DNA from: Oenanthe sinensis
Taxonomy: Eukaryota; Streptophyta; Magnoliopsida; Apiales; Apiaceae
NCBI GenBank assembly: GCA_028671895.1
Contig: CM053794.1
Span: 37,464,501 to 37,528,500, forward strand
Direction of reading: 5' to 3'
Length of the DNA stretch: 64,000 bases
Positions 33,136-47,929 of this stretch are shown here, one piece after another (the stretch's first letter is position 1; the number at the start of each line of letters is the position of its first letter). The notes under the pieces were generated by a model. The model saw nothing but the letters and a program-made list of their open reading frames with translations, searched no databases and was not told the DNA's origin. The position numbers and the translations under genes are program-made.

Positions 33136-34215
33136 TGTTAGGAATCTACATGTAATTTGGTGATAACATTAATCTTAGAATCATAGAAATTTTATTTGAT
33201 GTAACTGATCAATTGATATGAAAGTTATAAATATCAATTGATCAGAAAACCATTTATCAGTTGAAATGTTTATCTGAATCAACTGATAATTTGGATAGTA
33301 GCATAGGTGTACTTAGTCTGTTTCAATCGATAAGATGTAAATCAATCGATATTTTATTCATCAATTGATGTGTAAATTAAACTGTCAAATTGTAATTATG
33401 TGAAGACAAGAAATTACACAAGTGAAGGATGATCAATTGATATTGAAGCATCGATGGATGATAGATCAATCGAAGAAACCAAGTCAAGAGTTGAAGACCA
33501 TCAACTGATGTGAAGACCCATCGATTGATATATCGATTGATATCATTTATCAATCGATAAGGCAACTTACTTATCAATCGATGGATATAAAGATCAATCG
33601 AAGAACATTATCAGTTGATGAATTAAGGAAGAGTCAATTGATATGCTTAACAGCAAATTATCAATTGACTGTGACAAAAAGGCAATCTGTTAGAGATCCA
33701 AAAAGGCAAAAGAACACCTATGGAAGGCAGTCTATGATGGCTGTGAAGACTCAATCAGAAGCTGTCTTTCAAACCTATATTCTAAAATAGAAAAAGGAAA
33801 AAGGAAGGTAGGTAGAAACAATCTTAGAATAGGAATTGTAAAAGCACACTTGTGGTATATAAACAAGTGTAGCAGCATTATTAGAAAACAGACAAGTTAG
33901 ACAATATTTCTTAATCAACTGTTCTAGTTTGATAGCATATTTGTAAGAACAGTTGATTTGTTTTCTAATCTTGTAAAAATGCAGCTAGGTTTCTTTTAAC
34001 CTAGGAACATTGAGCAAAAATAAACATTGATGGAAAAACCAATCCATCAGTAATTTTAAATCTGTTTGTTCAGTTTATTTTTCAGTCGAAATTTGTTTGA
34101 ACATATTCTCTCTAATTCTCAAACATCAAGAACAAATATTAGAACAAGCAAAAAGCTTTAATATTTGTATTCAACCCCCCTTCTACAAATATTGACATTG
34201 TTCTAGGGAATAACA
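33136..34215 (+). mobile_element. Solo LTR 'S' (Sirevirus-like), different family
   Basis: 1080 bp, TGTTAGGAATC...GGGAATAACA, TSD ATATT at 33131-33135 and 34216-34220. The empty target is preserved in unit 1 near 30105-30135 (GTAAAATATTAATATTATTT). A TATATAAA box is at 33856-33863, and the poly-C tract TTCAACCCCCCTTCTAC lies near the 3' end. It contains about 19 short palindromic motifs. Confidence 0.92.
33207..33667 (+). promoter_or_regulatory. ATCAAYYGAT palindrome array in solo LTR 'S'
   Basis: About 19 copies of ATCAATTGAT, ATCAATCGAT, ATCAACTGAT and close variants within 460 bp, roughly 190 bp upstream of the TATATAAA box. This is a U3 enhancer-like arrangement. Confidence 0.75.
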
Positions 34216-34294
34216 ATATTAATATTATTTTAATATTCAAAAAAATAAATAATAAATTTTAATTTTAAATAAATTAAAATGTTTGAAAGATGAT

Positions 34295-35554
34295 TGTAAA
34301 TGCACCTAGAGGGGGGTGAATAGGTGTTATAGGACTGACTAGGTCCAATTTTAAGTTTTACCAACTATAATAGCTGACTGTTATGAAAGTAGTTTGTTGT
34401 GCCTTTAATAATAACTTATTGTTTAAATTATATCAGAGTGTTATAGCACGCTAATATGAATGCAATGTATAAAATAGTAAGATACGATAATGTAAAGGAG
34501 GCACACGATATTTAGCTAGGTTCGATCCCTATGTCTAATGGTCTACGTCCTGGTCTCTTACTAATTTGGTAAGAAAATATATATTAATCAATAATATTCC
34601 AATTACAATATTAAGATATACCTACCTTTAACACAATCACTGAAGTCAGCTTGTTATAATCCCTAGCAATTCTGAGCAGTATGATTTCAGCTTGCTGTTA
34701 TCTCCTACCTTGCAATCTGTTCTTGAACTTCTAAATTACTTGAGTCTCACTCTTAAATTTCTTGTTCCCTGAACTCTTTGTCATGATGGAATAACTCAGC
34801 TTCAATCCTACACAACTCCTTGTTCTAACTTCGAACCCTTGCTACTTCAGTGATTACTAAAACAATCGAACAATACAATGAGATGAGAAATGTTTACAAC
34901 TCAAAAACTAGATTATCTAAATATCCAGTATTCAATATAAACCCATGCTCAATTTAGAGAAGTGTATAATCAACTTTTCAATATATCAAAACCGAGTTGT
35001 AGTATTGTTATGTATATATGAAAGCTAGGCACGTATATATATGAAAATATATAACGAGTATTTTGAATTATAAATAATGTAGACGTTAAGAGATCAGTAT
35101 AATTCAAATTAAGCATAGATATAGGAGACAGAAGAATAAAACGTTTAAAATCAAAATTCCTATAAATATGAGATAATATAGAAGTTGTTGTTGTTTGAAA
35201 ACGGAATTTAAACCAATTCAACTACTTCTTATTAAATTGGAAAACATTTTTAGATAAAATATATGAGCTTGAATAAATATTAAAAACGGGATATTCGGTG
35301 AATTAACATAATAAGAATCCTGAACCTAATAAACAACTAATAGGTTAACCTTGTGCAGAAGTTGTAGATAGGCTGGACTCTATTTCAGTAAGATGTTATT
35401 CCATAACAACTTGTTATTATGCTGACACATTAACTTCCTGCAAAACCATATTAGTTCTAGTAATATAGCAGACTTATATGAGTCATAGAGATAATAACAA
35501 GCTAAAATATCCTTACAGCTTGTTGTGTGTCATCATCAAAACTTGAGTTTTACA
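34295..35554 (-). mobile_element. Solo LTR 'R', copy 3
   Basis: Full-length member of the R family (1260 bp), TGTAAATGCACC...TTTTACA, TSD ATGAT at 34290-34294 and 35555-35559. It lies in the third tandem unit. The flank after it continues into single-copy Helitron-like sequence. Confidence 0.8.
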
Positions 35555-36498
35555 ATGATGAAATTGGAACATGTTAATTAGTAGATAATGAGTACAACTA
35601 TATATTTTAAATAAAATTAATTAAAAGAGCGTGTTCAGAGTTAAGTGAGATACATATTGTTGTACAAAAGAAAACTCAATAATGATAAAGTTGTAAATTA
35701 AATATATATTTTTTTAAAATTAGATTATAAGAAAACTTACCTGACGGATGACCAACTAAACTTTTTCCATTGCGGTTTTAATAATATGGTATAGATTTAA
35801 CAAATTCAGACTTATATATAATTTAAAATTAAATGAAAATTTAGAATTTTTATTTGATATCAATATTAATAGATAAATGTAAAATTATTAATTTTAATTT
35901 AAAATAACATGTAAATTTCAATTTATTCCTCTTTTTTTTGTATTTTCTATCTTCATGCTAAATTCATAGTTAAAGAAATGAGTGATACAAAAAGATAATA
36001 TTTAAAACATATCAAATTTGTAATAAAACACGACTCTAAGATCACATTTGTGGAAACTTTAAAACAAAATGTCTTATATTAAAATAAAATATTTTAATTT
36101 TAATTAATATCTATTTAGATAATGTTTATGGATATTTTATAAATAATTAAAAATAAAATTTAAAAATTCTACATGAAAATAAAAATAAAAATATCTAATT
36201 TTATTAAATAAATTAAAATAAATCATTCTAAAAATATCTTTTATGAACCTTTGGCATTTTTTTCATTTCATATAAATTTTAAATTATTATATAAAGATAG
36301 TTTTTTTTAATTAATATAAAAAATCCTTTAAGGCTGTCGGCTTTAAGCTTTAGCCTAAATATGCATACTCCTATCAAAGTACGTATGATTGTGTGTGGCC
36401 CAAATCACCAGTCCTAACTGGATCACAAATCGAGAATACATCGGGGTCCATGTGCGACACACAGATTTATTCGAATGAAAAGAGAAATCACAATAAAT

Positions 36499-36518
36499 CT
36501 CTCTCTCTCTCTCTCTCT
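36499..36518 (+). promoter_or_regulatory. CT-rich leader of the RUB gene
   Basis: About ten TC repeats some 140 bp upstream of the ubiquitin ATG. Pyrimidine patches are common near plant transcription starts. Also countable as a microsatellite. Confidence 0.5.
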
Positions 36519-36653
36519 AAATAAACAAATAAATTCATTCATTAATATCCGAAACCTGATTTATAATAAAAAAAACCCTGCCTTTTATTATTCTCTTGTG
36601 CGTAGTAGCGAAGCTAAGCTCCAAAGCAAGCAACGAGAAGAAGAAAAGGCATC

Positions 36654-39180
36654 ATGCAGATCTTCGTCAAAACCCTCACTGGAAAGACTATTACTCTCGA
36701 AGTGGAGAGTAGCGATACTATTGATAATGTCAAAGCTAAGATTCAGGTCTCTCTTTCTTCATCCCCCTTTACTTACACTTTTTGTATGTATTTTTACTGT
36801 CAGTAGTTGATTTATTTATTTGCTTTTGTGAAATTGATTGCTATGTGTGTATTGTTGATTAGTAGGATTTGTGGATTTAATTTTGTTGTGTTGCGATTAA
36901 GCTGTTGTTATTAGTTGTTGTAATTAGGGTTTTGTTGGTTTGTTACGGTTTGTGACTTTTAGTACTCCCTCTGTTTGTGTTTCTTACATGTCGATTGATT
37001 GGATTTTAAGTACGTATTTTAAAGAGTTTTAGTAATTGTGTAAGTCTTGTTTATTTGCGATTATTGTAAACTGTTTCCGTTTTTTTGACACCTTAATGGG
37101 GATCTTTGTGTGTATGCTCTGTTTATGCTCCTTGATTATTGTTGTGGAGCACTTGATTATTGCTGTGTTGATAGAAGATTTCAGATTTGGGGTTTTTTGC
37201 TAATTTTTGGTTGTATGTAGCTATGGTTGTTGGATACTGGATTGCTTACCGTAACTTTTATTGTCTATATTCTTGCCTACTAGTTGCTGATCAATTTATG
37301 CGAATTGAGTTTTTTGTGTTATTTATATCGTGTTTGAATGTTATTGTTGTACTTGATACTAATACTATTTATTGAGAAGTAAGCTATATATAAATGAATG
37401 GAGTGTTGTCTTTATAATTTATGTTGGTGTTTGCAATAGTGAACGTTTTTTTCTCGGACCAAATTTATGTATGCTTTTTAATCAAATTAGGGTACTAGAC
37501 AACGAGATAGTATGTGATGGGAACAAAGAGTCTCGAAGACATGGTCAGTTTCATAACACACCAGAGAATTATCTTTTTTTATATCATCAATTCTAAATTT
37601 AGAATGTATCAGTATAATGAGGCAGGGCAGGGCAGGGCTTGAACCTATAGCCAGTCACTTAAGACAAGTCTAACATTAGAAACAAACACAAGGAAAAGTA
37701 CTTGTGATTAATGATTAGAGATAAGCACAAGTAAGGGTTCACTTACTATTAATCGTCAAAACTTTAATATATGCAGGTACACAAACTAATATTAGCTCGA
37801 ATCATCCTTGATGACTCTTAAATTATCTTCTGATGGCTTTAAATTTATTAATATCTTTTTTTATATTTACTTTATAACATCAATGTCTATATCAGGTCTC
37901 AACATCATAATTATGGAGATATCTTTTTGAAGGTTTTGGTGAAGAGTAGGATGTTGATTGTTTAAAGGCATTCCTTTAGTTTCATATTTTATTCGAACTT
38001 AGAAACTGGTAATTTTCAAGTTTTTGGGTTTTAGATGGTTTTTAAGAATGTCAATGTAAACACACTTGATTAATTATTTGAAAAGTGGATTTTTGCATTT
38101 GACACGTGCAAAGACAGCAGTGCTATCTTTTGATTTTGTCTGTCTTCCACCCCACTGCCATGCTTGAGCTTTTCTGGGGGAGTACCTAAGGATAATGGGT
38201 CCAAATGTGCATAGTGGGTCGGGTTTATATATCCTAGGAGACGTGCTATTTTGGTGGTTAATTTTCCTTCCTTCTTGTTGGAGTGGTTGTGGCTGTAGTT
38301 AGGTATTTCTTGTATGTTCGTACCTCATCCAGGTAATTGGACTAAGAGGCTTGTGTAAAGAAAGAGAATTTACCCAACTACAAAGAAAACGTGGTTGCCT
38401 ATTTAGGGAGGTCGATTGACATCTTCCCCATAGTTCTTGGGCTGTGTCTCGAACTCCTTTGTGTGATATTAAAATGATTAATTCTTTTGGTGGTTCCACA
38501 TCATATATCTATATATATTATGGATGTAAGATGCAATTTGCAAAGAATAACATTTTAAATTTTATCAAACTCCTTTGCCTATGTTCTATTTGTTTCAATT
38601 TTATCCTCATGTAATACTTATTGATGTGCTATCTTTTTTTCTTCTTTAAATGTTAGAACTCATATTTGTGTACTTACCAGGACAAGGAAGGTATTCCTCC
38701 AGATCAGCAAAGGTTGATTTTTGCTGGTAAGCAGTTAGAAGATGGAAGAACTCTTGCAGATTACAACATTCAGAAAGAGTCAACCCTCCACTTGGTTCTA
38801 AGGCTTCGAGGAGGAACAATGATTAAAGTGAAAACTCTTACCGGAAAGGAAATTGAGATTGATATTGAACCAACTGATACAATTGACCGCATTAAGGAAC
38901 GGGTTGAGGAGAAGGAAGGAATTCCTCCGGTGCAGCAAAGGTTTTTGTTGTTTTCTCTTATATTGATAAATTTAAATTACAAAGACTTCTCTCTTGTTTT
39001 AACAAAAGCTTAACCTAATAATATATTATGGAAATTGATAAATCTCGTATCTACTTTCCATGTTGCAGGCTTATCTATGCTGGCAAGCAGCTTGCAGATG
39101 ACAAAACAGCCAAAGATTATAATATTGAGGGTGGCTCTGTACTTCATTTGGTTCTTGCACTGAGGGGTGGTAGTTTCTAA
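36654..39180 (+). CDS. RUB1: Ubiquitin-RUB (NEDD8-like) fusion precursor
   Basis: Three exons: 36654-36746, 38681-38940, 39069-39180 (donors CAG|GTCTCT and AAG|GTTTTT; acceptors ACCAG|GACAAG and TGCAG|GCTTAT), 154 aa. Residues 1-76 are a canonical ubiquitin unit ending LRLRGG. Residues 77-152 are RUB/NEDD8 (MIKVKTLTGKEIEIDIEPTD near its start, LALRGG at its end), followed by a two-residue Ser-Phe tail. Proteolysis after each GG releases ubiquitin and RUB. RUB is then conjugated to cullins to activate SCF-type ligases in auxin and other responses. Both introns interrupt the beta-grasp coding units, the first after the ubiquitin AKIQ and the second before RUB LIYAGK. The 1.9-kb first intron holds a Stowaway-like end near 36963. 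The ORF is intact and looks functional. The symbol follows the Arabidopsis RUB1/RUB2 type; which paralogue is not resolvable. Confidence 0.96.
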
Positions 39181-40581
39181 ATAATATTTCAAATATTAGT
39201 GAAAACCTGTTGTGGAGCTTTATGTATTGAGGAAAGCAGAAATTGCATACTTTTCTACAAATGCTTTCATCATTTGGCCCAGTATTGTTTTTCATTTTTT
39301 AAATTTGATACATCAACTCTGTGGATAGTAATACTCTATGCTTATCTTTTACTCAATTTCTTCATATTGATTTTCTTTGTGGTTCTTGATTGTCATTATG
39401 TTGGTAGTCTCTTATGCATTCAGCTTCGTCATATCTTAAAAGCCGTGGTAGATTGATTCATACAGGAGTAGAATTTAGGTTTGTCCACTTGGATGGAATA
39501 AAATATATACTCTTTTTTGGGATGTTTGGAGAGATGTTTATAATTTTTGCTCCTTTATTCCTTTCCTTCCAATTTAAACCACAAGTCTAATCTAATTATT
39601 TTGGAAGGAATGCTCCATTCTCAACCATTTCCCCTCCAATCTTCATCATAGATTTTTTTTAATCATTATTTCCCCTTACATTCCTGATTCCATTCCTTTT
39701 AAGTGGATACAACCTTAGTTATTTTACTTCTGCACAATGATCCCCATGAGTCAGTAGCTTCAGTCAGTTGGAGTAGGTTGCTCTTTGTATCAAGTTACTC
39801 AGTAGGTGTTTCATGTATGTGGGGTTGGACTCGTAGTAGGAATAGGATTAGGGACTATAGCCTTAAATTTATATCAGAGGTAGTTTAGGTGTTAATTTTC
39901 AGTTTATCCACTTGTTGAAGTTAAGTTTTGTTATATTTTTTCCTTTTAAATGTAGTATAAATAATCTTTTGTCTTCTTTTTTTAAATAATATTTTTGTCT
40001 GTTCATATGTTATTTCTCTTAGTTTGAGAGTAGATTTTATGTCGGCCAGCACTTTGGGTTGGTTTACTCTTTGGGTGCCTGAGGTATATACAACCTGTGG
40101 TGTCTTCTCTGTGTTTTATTCAGAGTGTGTTCGGTGGAGAATGAAATGCTATTGGGATGAGAATTATGTAGGATAAGAATGCTCATTCAATTCCTTTGTT
40201 CGTTTAATTATATTAATTTTATTAGGAATGGAATGATCATTCTTATTCATTTGTTCGTTTAGTATATGAATGAAATGAATTATAAAAAAAATTATTTTAT
40301 TTAATAATCAAGTTCTGGATAAAAATATAAAAAATATAAATGAGGGAAAGGTAATATATACATGAAATAAGATAATATATATTTTTTAAATCTAAAAATG
40401 CTAGCAATTAAAATAGCTAAATAAGTTTTTTCATTAAATATCTCAAATTACAAACTTATTGTATTCAAGAACAAAAATAAACAAATCAAGCACATCTGCT
40501 TTGTTCTAATAACACAATTCAAGTTAAGCACTATGATATATCAGAATTTTCAAATAACGCAAAATAAAATTATTTTAAATG
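39181..40581. other. RUB 3' region and spacer
   Basis: 3' UTR with candidate AATAAA near 39499, then AT-rich spacer. From 40123 there is inverted GGAATGGAATGA/TCATTC-type sequence like PIF/Harbinger termini. No gene is seen. Confidence 0.45.
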
Positions 40582-40857
40582 TCATATAATCTCACGAAGC
40601 ATAGCATCCCCAAAAACACTCTTTTCCTCATCCACTGTAGCAAGTAGCTGAGCCAATAACATATCATTATTTTCCAACTTTTTTGCAGCTTGAAATTTTT
40701 GGACTAAAGTGATTCCGCCAATTTTATCGAGCTCTTCGTTGATTTGTTTCATTTTTTCCCCACTTTCTTTCTTTATTTCCTCGGCATTTTGTTTTTCAGA
40801 AACTATAAACATCTTCGTTGCAGCTTCAAATTGTGCAGCAATGATCTTTGAAGCATC
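40582..40857 (-). pseudogene. Coding fragment, possibly C-terminus of a Myb/SANT-like (Harbinger-type) protein
   Basis: An open stretch of about 90 codons on the minus strand, ending at a stop at 40582. It contains KMKQINEELDKIGGITLVQK and AAKKLENNDMLLAQLL. An upstream in-frame stop and the absence of further exons leave only the end of a protein. The amphipathic pattern INEEL..I....AAKKL....DEEK recalls the C-terminal region of plant Myb/SANT-like proteins associated with PIF/Harbinger transposons, but no DNA-binding domain remains. Harbinger-like sequence lies beside it (about 40123-40310). It could instead be a fragment of an unrelated helical protein. Treat it as a relic. Confidence 0.4.
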
Positions 40858-40875
40858 ACATTAACCTTTAAAAAA

Positions 40876-40950
40876 TTTCGGATTCGGATACAGATACGGA
40901 TTTTCGGATTCGGATACGGATACAGACAGATCTGTATCCGAATTATCCGT
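40876..40950. repeat. Short tandem TTCGGAT(A)CGGAT repeat
   Basis: Several imperfect 6-12-bp units built on CGGATA and TTCGGATTCGGATA, ending in the inverted CTGTATCCGAATTATCC. They can fold into a hairpin. Possibly a subterminal part of a degenerate transposon. Confidence 0.6.
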
Positions 40951-44586
<3,636 letters not shown>

Positions 44587-45003
44587 GTTATCGCTCCATA
44601 AAAAACACTCTTATATAAAGAAAAAGAAAGAACACAATAAAATCTTGCATAAAAATTCATTTAGATCCAAATGTTAGCATCAAATATGTTTTTTATGAAT
44701 AATAATAGATTCTAACATGAAATTAACAACAAATTAGGACTAAAAATAACATGATTATATGTAAATTTCATTGTTACAAAAATGTATATAATATTCCACA
44801 TTGGATTTTATGTTAGATTATCTAGCATTTGATTTTTAAATTTTAGATAAGATTCGATGTTAGATTAGATATGTTAAACTTAATTATTATTAAATTTGGT
44901 GATTTTAATCTTAACAGTCAAATTTTTATAAAAAATGAATTGTTTTGATGGTGTTTTTCCGTATTCCTTATATAATGTGTTCTTTATGGAGTGCAACCCT
45001 ATA

Positions 45004-45736
45004 TCTATACTATATTATTATTGTCGAAAAATTAAAAGTTTTGGTCGGTCGATCGGTACGGTACTGGCCAGATCTATTTATTGGGTCATGGATCAAAATT
45101 TTCACTAATTTATTTATCCTTATTTCTTAAATATATCCGTAAAACAAACTACCACCTATTATCCTAATTCAAATACATATCACTTCTTCTGGGCTCATTC
45201 CAGTGGACTAATTTTTTTTTACTACATCGTGTTTCAATTAAACAACTCTTTTATAACAACTTCGTTATCCATCTGAGATCATATAACCGAAATATTAAAA
45301 GTTTTGGTCGGTCGTTCGGCACAGGGCAAGCCTAACAATATACATCTTTATATTATATATAATTTTACACAGCTGCTCCAAATATATATATATATATATA
45401 TATATTAACTAAAATTTTATTCTAGACATGTCCAAATTATATTAGAATAATATGTATCATATTTAATTTTTATAAATCCCAATAATATATATATTTATTA
45501 AAAAAATATTTATTATATATAATTTTTAACTATTATCAGAATAACTCTTTTAATTAATTTATTATCACTCACATCGTTAACAAATTTATATAAAATATGA
45601 CAATATAACACATATATTAACATAAATTCTCAATGTTATAAAATTTTATAATAAATATCAATAAAATATAATATAAAAAATAAATTTATCTAAATATTAG
45701 TCATTCATCTCATATTTCGCACGGGTTATAAGCTTA
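45004..45736 (+). mobile_element. Helitron-like element 3 (degenerate)
   Basis: 5' end A|TCTATACTATATTATTATTG matches the 5' terminus of the element at 35795. The 3' end TTCGCACGGGTTATAAGCTTA matches the shared 3' terminus, though CTTA replaces CTRR. Internally a ~35-bp direct repeat (AAAAGTTTTGGTCGGTCG at about 45028 and 45299) suggests a nested second start. No coding capacity. Confidence 0.4.
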
Positions 45737-46076
45737 TATATATATATGCTGAAATTTTTTTAAAAAATATACCCCTAAAATTTTTAGGTTCCGAATGGTG
45801 CCCTCCCTTTATCTGTGTAATTGTTTAATTTGTGTTGGTGAAATGTGCTTGCCCCCCTAGGCCGACCCAGTATGTGTACTATAGTCACAGTATAATAGTC
45901 TCTTACGCAGAATTAATGAGTGCACATTATTAAACGTACTCCAAGTTGCAATATAAGCAAAGACACGAGGTTGCCACTCTACTCAACACGTAAACCACAA
46001 TATCCACACAAACCATAGCATGTACGTACGAAGTCACTTAAATATGTACGGAAACTAACAATTATATTGTTTAATA

Positions 46077-46320
46077 CTCCCAACGTCCTAATTTATTTGT
46101 TATTTTTGACTTTTACATATATTTAAGGTGCATTGACAGTATATTTACACAAATTATTTTTGAAATTTTCTTTTTATTAATAAAAATTTAATATTTAAAT
46201 TTTTATTCAAAAAAAAAATTAAAAATAATTTGTGTAGGTATACGGTCAATGCATCTTAACATCATGCAAAAGTCAAATGACAGATAAATTTTGTATTTTT
46301 TTGGGCGGGATGAAAAGGAT
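46077..46320. mobile_element. Stowaway-like MITE, diverged
   Basis: Starts CTCCCAACGTCCTAATTTAT after TA and ends GGGCGGGATGAAAAGGA before TA. Internal inverted segments (TTGACTTTTACATATATTTA vs TGCAAAAGTCAAATGACAG) support a foldback. Confidence 0.55.
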
Positions 46321-47818
46321 AATATATATATATATTGATATTTTTTTATTCAATAAATTTTTTATTATAATGTTTTTAAATTATGTCTGAAATCCGAATT
46401 AAAAATTATTAACAAAAAATGTATTGTCATTTTGAAAAATTCAGAATTTCAAATGAAATACAAATCCGTTTCTAAACGAATTATAATAGTATCCAGAAAG
46501 TATTAGCATATTAATAAATTAAATTTCATTATTCTGCCCAACATTATTTAGGTTGATTTAACTACGCGTAATTAAAAAAATCTAATTAAAATCTAAATAC
46601 TTAATTAACATCCACCGTACGTCAATGCGTAACAGGTACATACTTATCTGTAGTTAATAGTTGTAATTGCTACATGCATCTATGGACACTGCTTTGTCCG
46701 GCTAGCAAATACTCTCTCCGTCCTTGTACATAGATACATATAAGCCATGAATAGAAGACATAGTTCGTTACTGATGTTCAAACATATGAACCTATTATAT
46801 ACTGCTAAACTACGAAAAAACAGAAACAAATTAAAACAAACTATTACATGATTAAGACATGGCTTGGAAGTTGGAATGCATTTTGTTTGCAAATTTTTAA
46901 CATAATTGTTAATCAGGGAAAGAAATTTTCACAACCCTTAATTATAAATAAGAAAATCGCGATAGTTGTATGCAAATTTAGAAACATGATACAATTTTAC
47001 TTTGGAAATTAAAAGTAAACATATTATTGTGTTTATATATCAAACCACGTCCTGGAAATGAAAGTCGAAGGATAGACTGTTCACCTACAATGTGAAAGTA
47101 AATTCATCTACCAGGAATACAGAGACAGTTCCATTCTAGATACGACTTACTAGTCCAATGCATGAATAAAATGCGGGAGTCATTTTCTGCGGGTTTCACC
47201 CTTTTTTCTTACCTATATGATGACGCATACATTCAGAAAAAAAAAAAAGGAGAAGCAAAAATAGTGTAGGTTACCATAACCTAGTGATATCAATAAATAT
47301 ATACTTAACTGATGTTAAACTAGTAGAAAATATTAGTTTAATATAAAAATATACATTATTTTAAAAAAAATGTTATGAAATACAAGAACGTAGAAAAATA
47401 CAATCTTTCCTGGAATTTACCTTAAGATGTCCACATATTTTTTTTCCTTTTATACATAAATAAATCAGGTTACTTGTAAATAGATTTGTACATTAGCTAG
47501 ATTAATTATATTGCTATTAATATAAATAGATATGATTCCCGCCAGATAAATAAATAACAAGTGGTAGGAAATAATAATAATAAAAATAAAAAATAAAATA
47601 AATAAGCATGATCTAAGGCTCTTAGCTTGGTTGGGGCAGTCAAGTTTTGAAGTCTCTCTTTTGAGCCTGCTATATATATAGAGGTTGAGGAAGGGAGGGC
47701 TTTATCAAATATCATATGTGGTGTACCTGATCATTTTACACTTTGTACTTGCGCAGCCCTCTGGTACATAAGTTAATTTGTATCATATCTAGAATATTAT
47801 TATCTATCTATTCACATA
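46321..47818. other. Spacer and MYB upstream region
   Basis: No gene seen. A single Stowaway-like end lies near 46711. The segment from about 47600 probably holds MYB promoter elements; a TATATATATA run at 47671 is an alternative TATA box. Confidence 0.45.
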
Positions 47819-47830
47819 GCTATATATATA
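47819..47830 (+). promoter_or_regulatory. Putative TATA box of the MYB gene
   Basis: GCTATATATATA about 100 bp upstream of the ATG at 47930, the nearest good match. Inferred. Confidence 0.35.
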
Positions 47831-47929
47831 GTTAGTAACACAGAGCTAGAAAAGAAATACATAGAGAAAAATCTAGCTAGCTAACTATATAACTGTAGAA
47901 GATATATTTATATATATATATTGAGAAAA

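Larger units (their letters stand above)
29697..35592. repeat. Tandem triplication, units 29697-31372, 31373-32767, 32768-35592
   Basis: Each unit starts near TCAAAAAATTAGAATAAGAG and ends after an R-type solo LTR with GGAACATGTTAATTAGTAG. Unit 2 lacks an internal segment covering the LTR start. Unit 3 is enlarged by another solo LTR. Unit junctions read AATGA|CTCAAAAAATT, absent from the single flank at 35580, which marks them as duplication breakpoints. Confidence 0.85.
29180..35795 (-). mobile_element. Helitron-like element 2, swollen by internal LTR insertions and a triplication
   Basis: On the minus strand the 5' end is A|TCTATACCATATTATTAAAA (at 35795) and the 3' end is GCACGGCTTACAAGCTAG|T (at 29180). 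TC...CTAG placed between A and T is the Helitron rule. There is no Rep/helicase ORF. Without the triplication and LTRs the original element would have been under 1 kb. The subterminal hairpin is decayed, so the call rests on the termini and the related copies at 28674 and 45004. Confidence 0.5.

Noticed and set aside
33581..33790. 69-codon frame inside solo LTR 'S'
   Set aside because: It reads through the palindrome array of a recognised LTR with TSDs. No coding signal.
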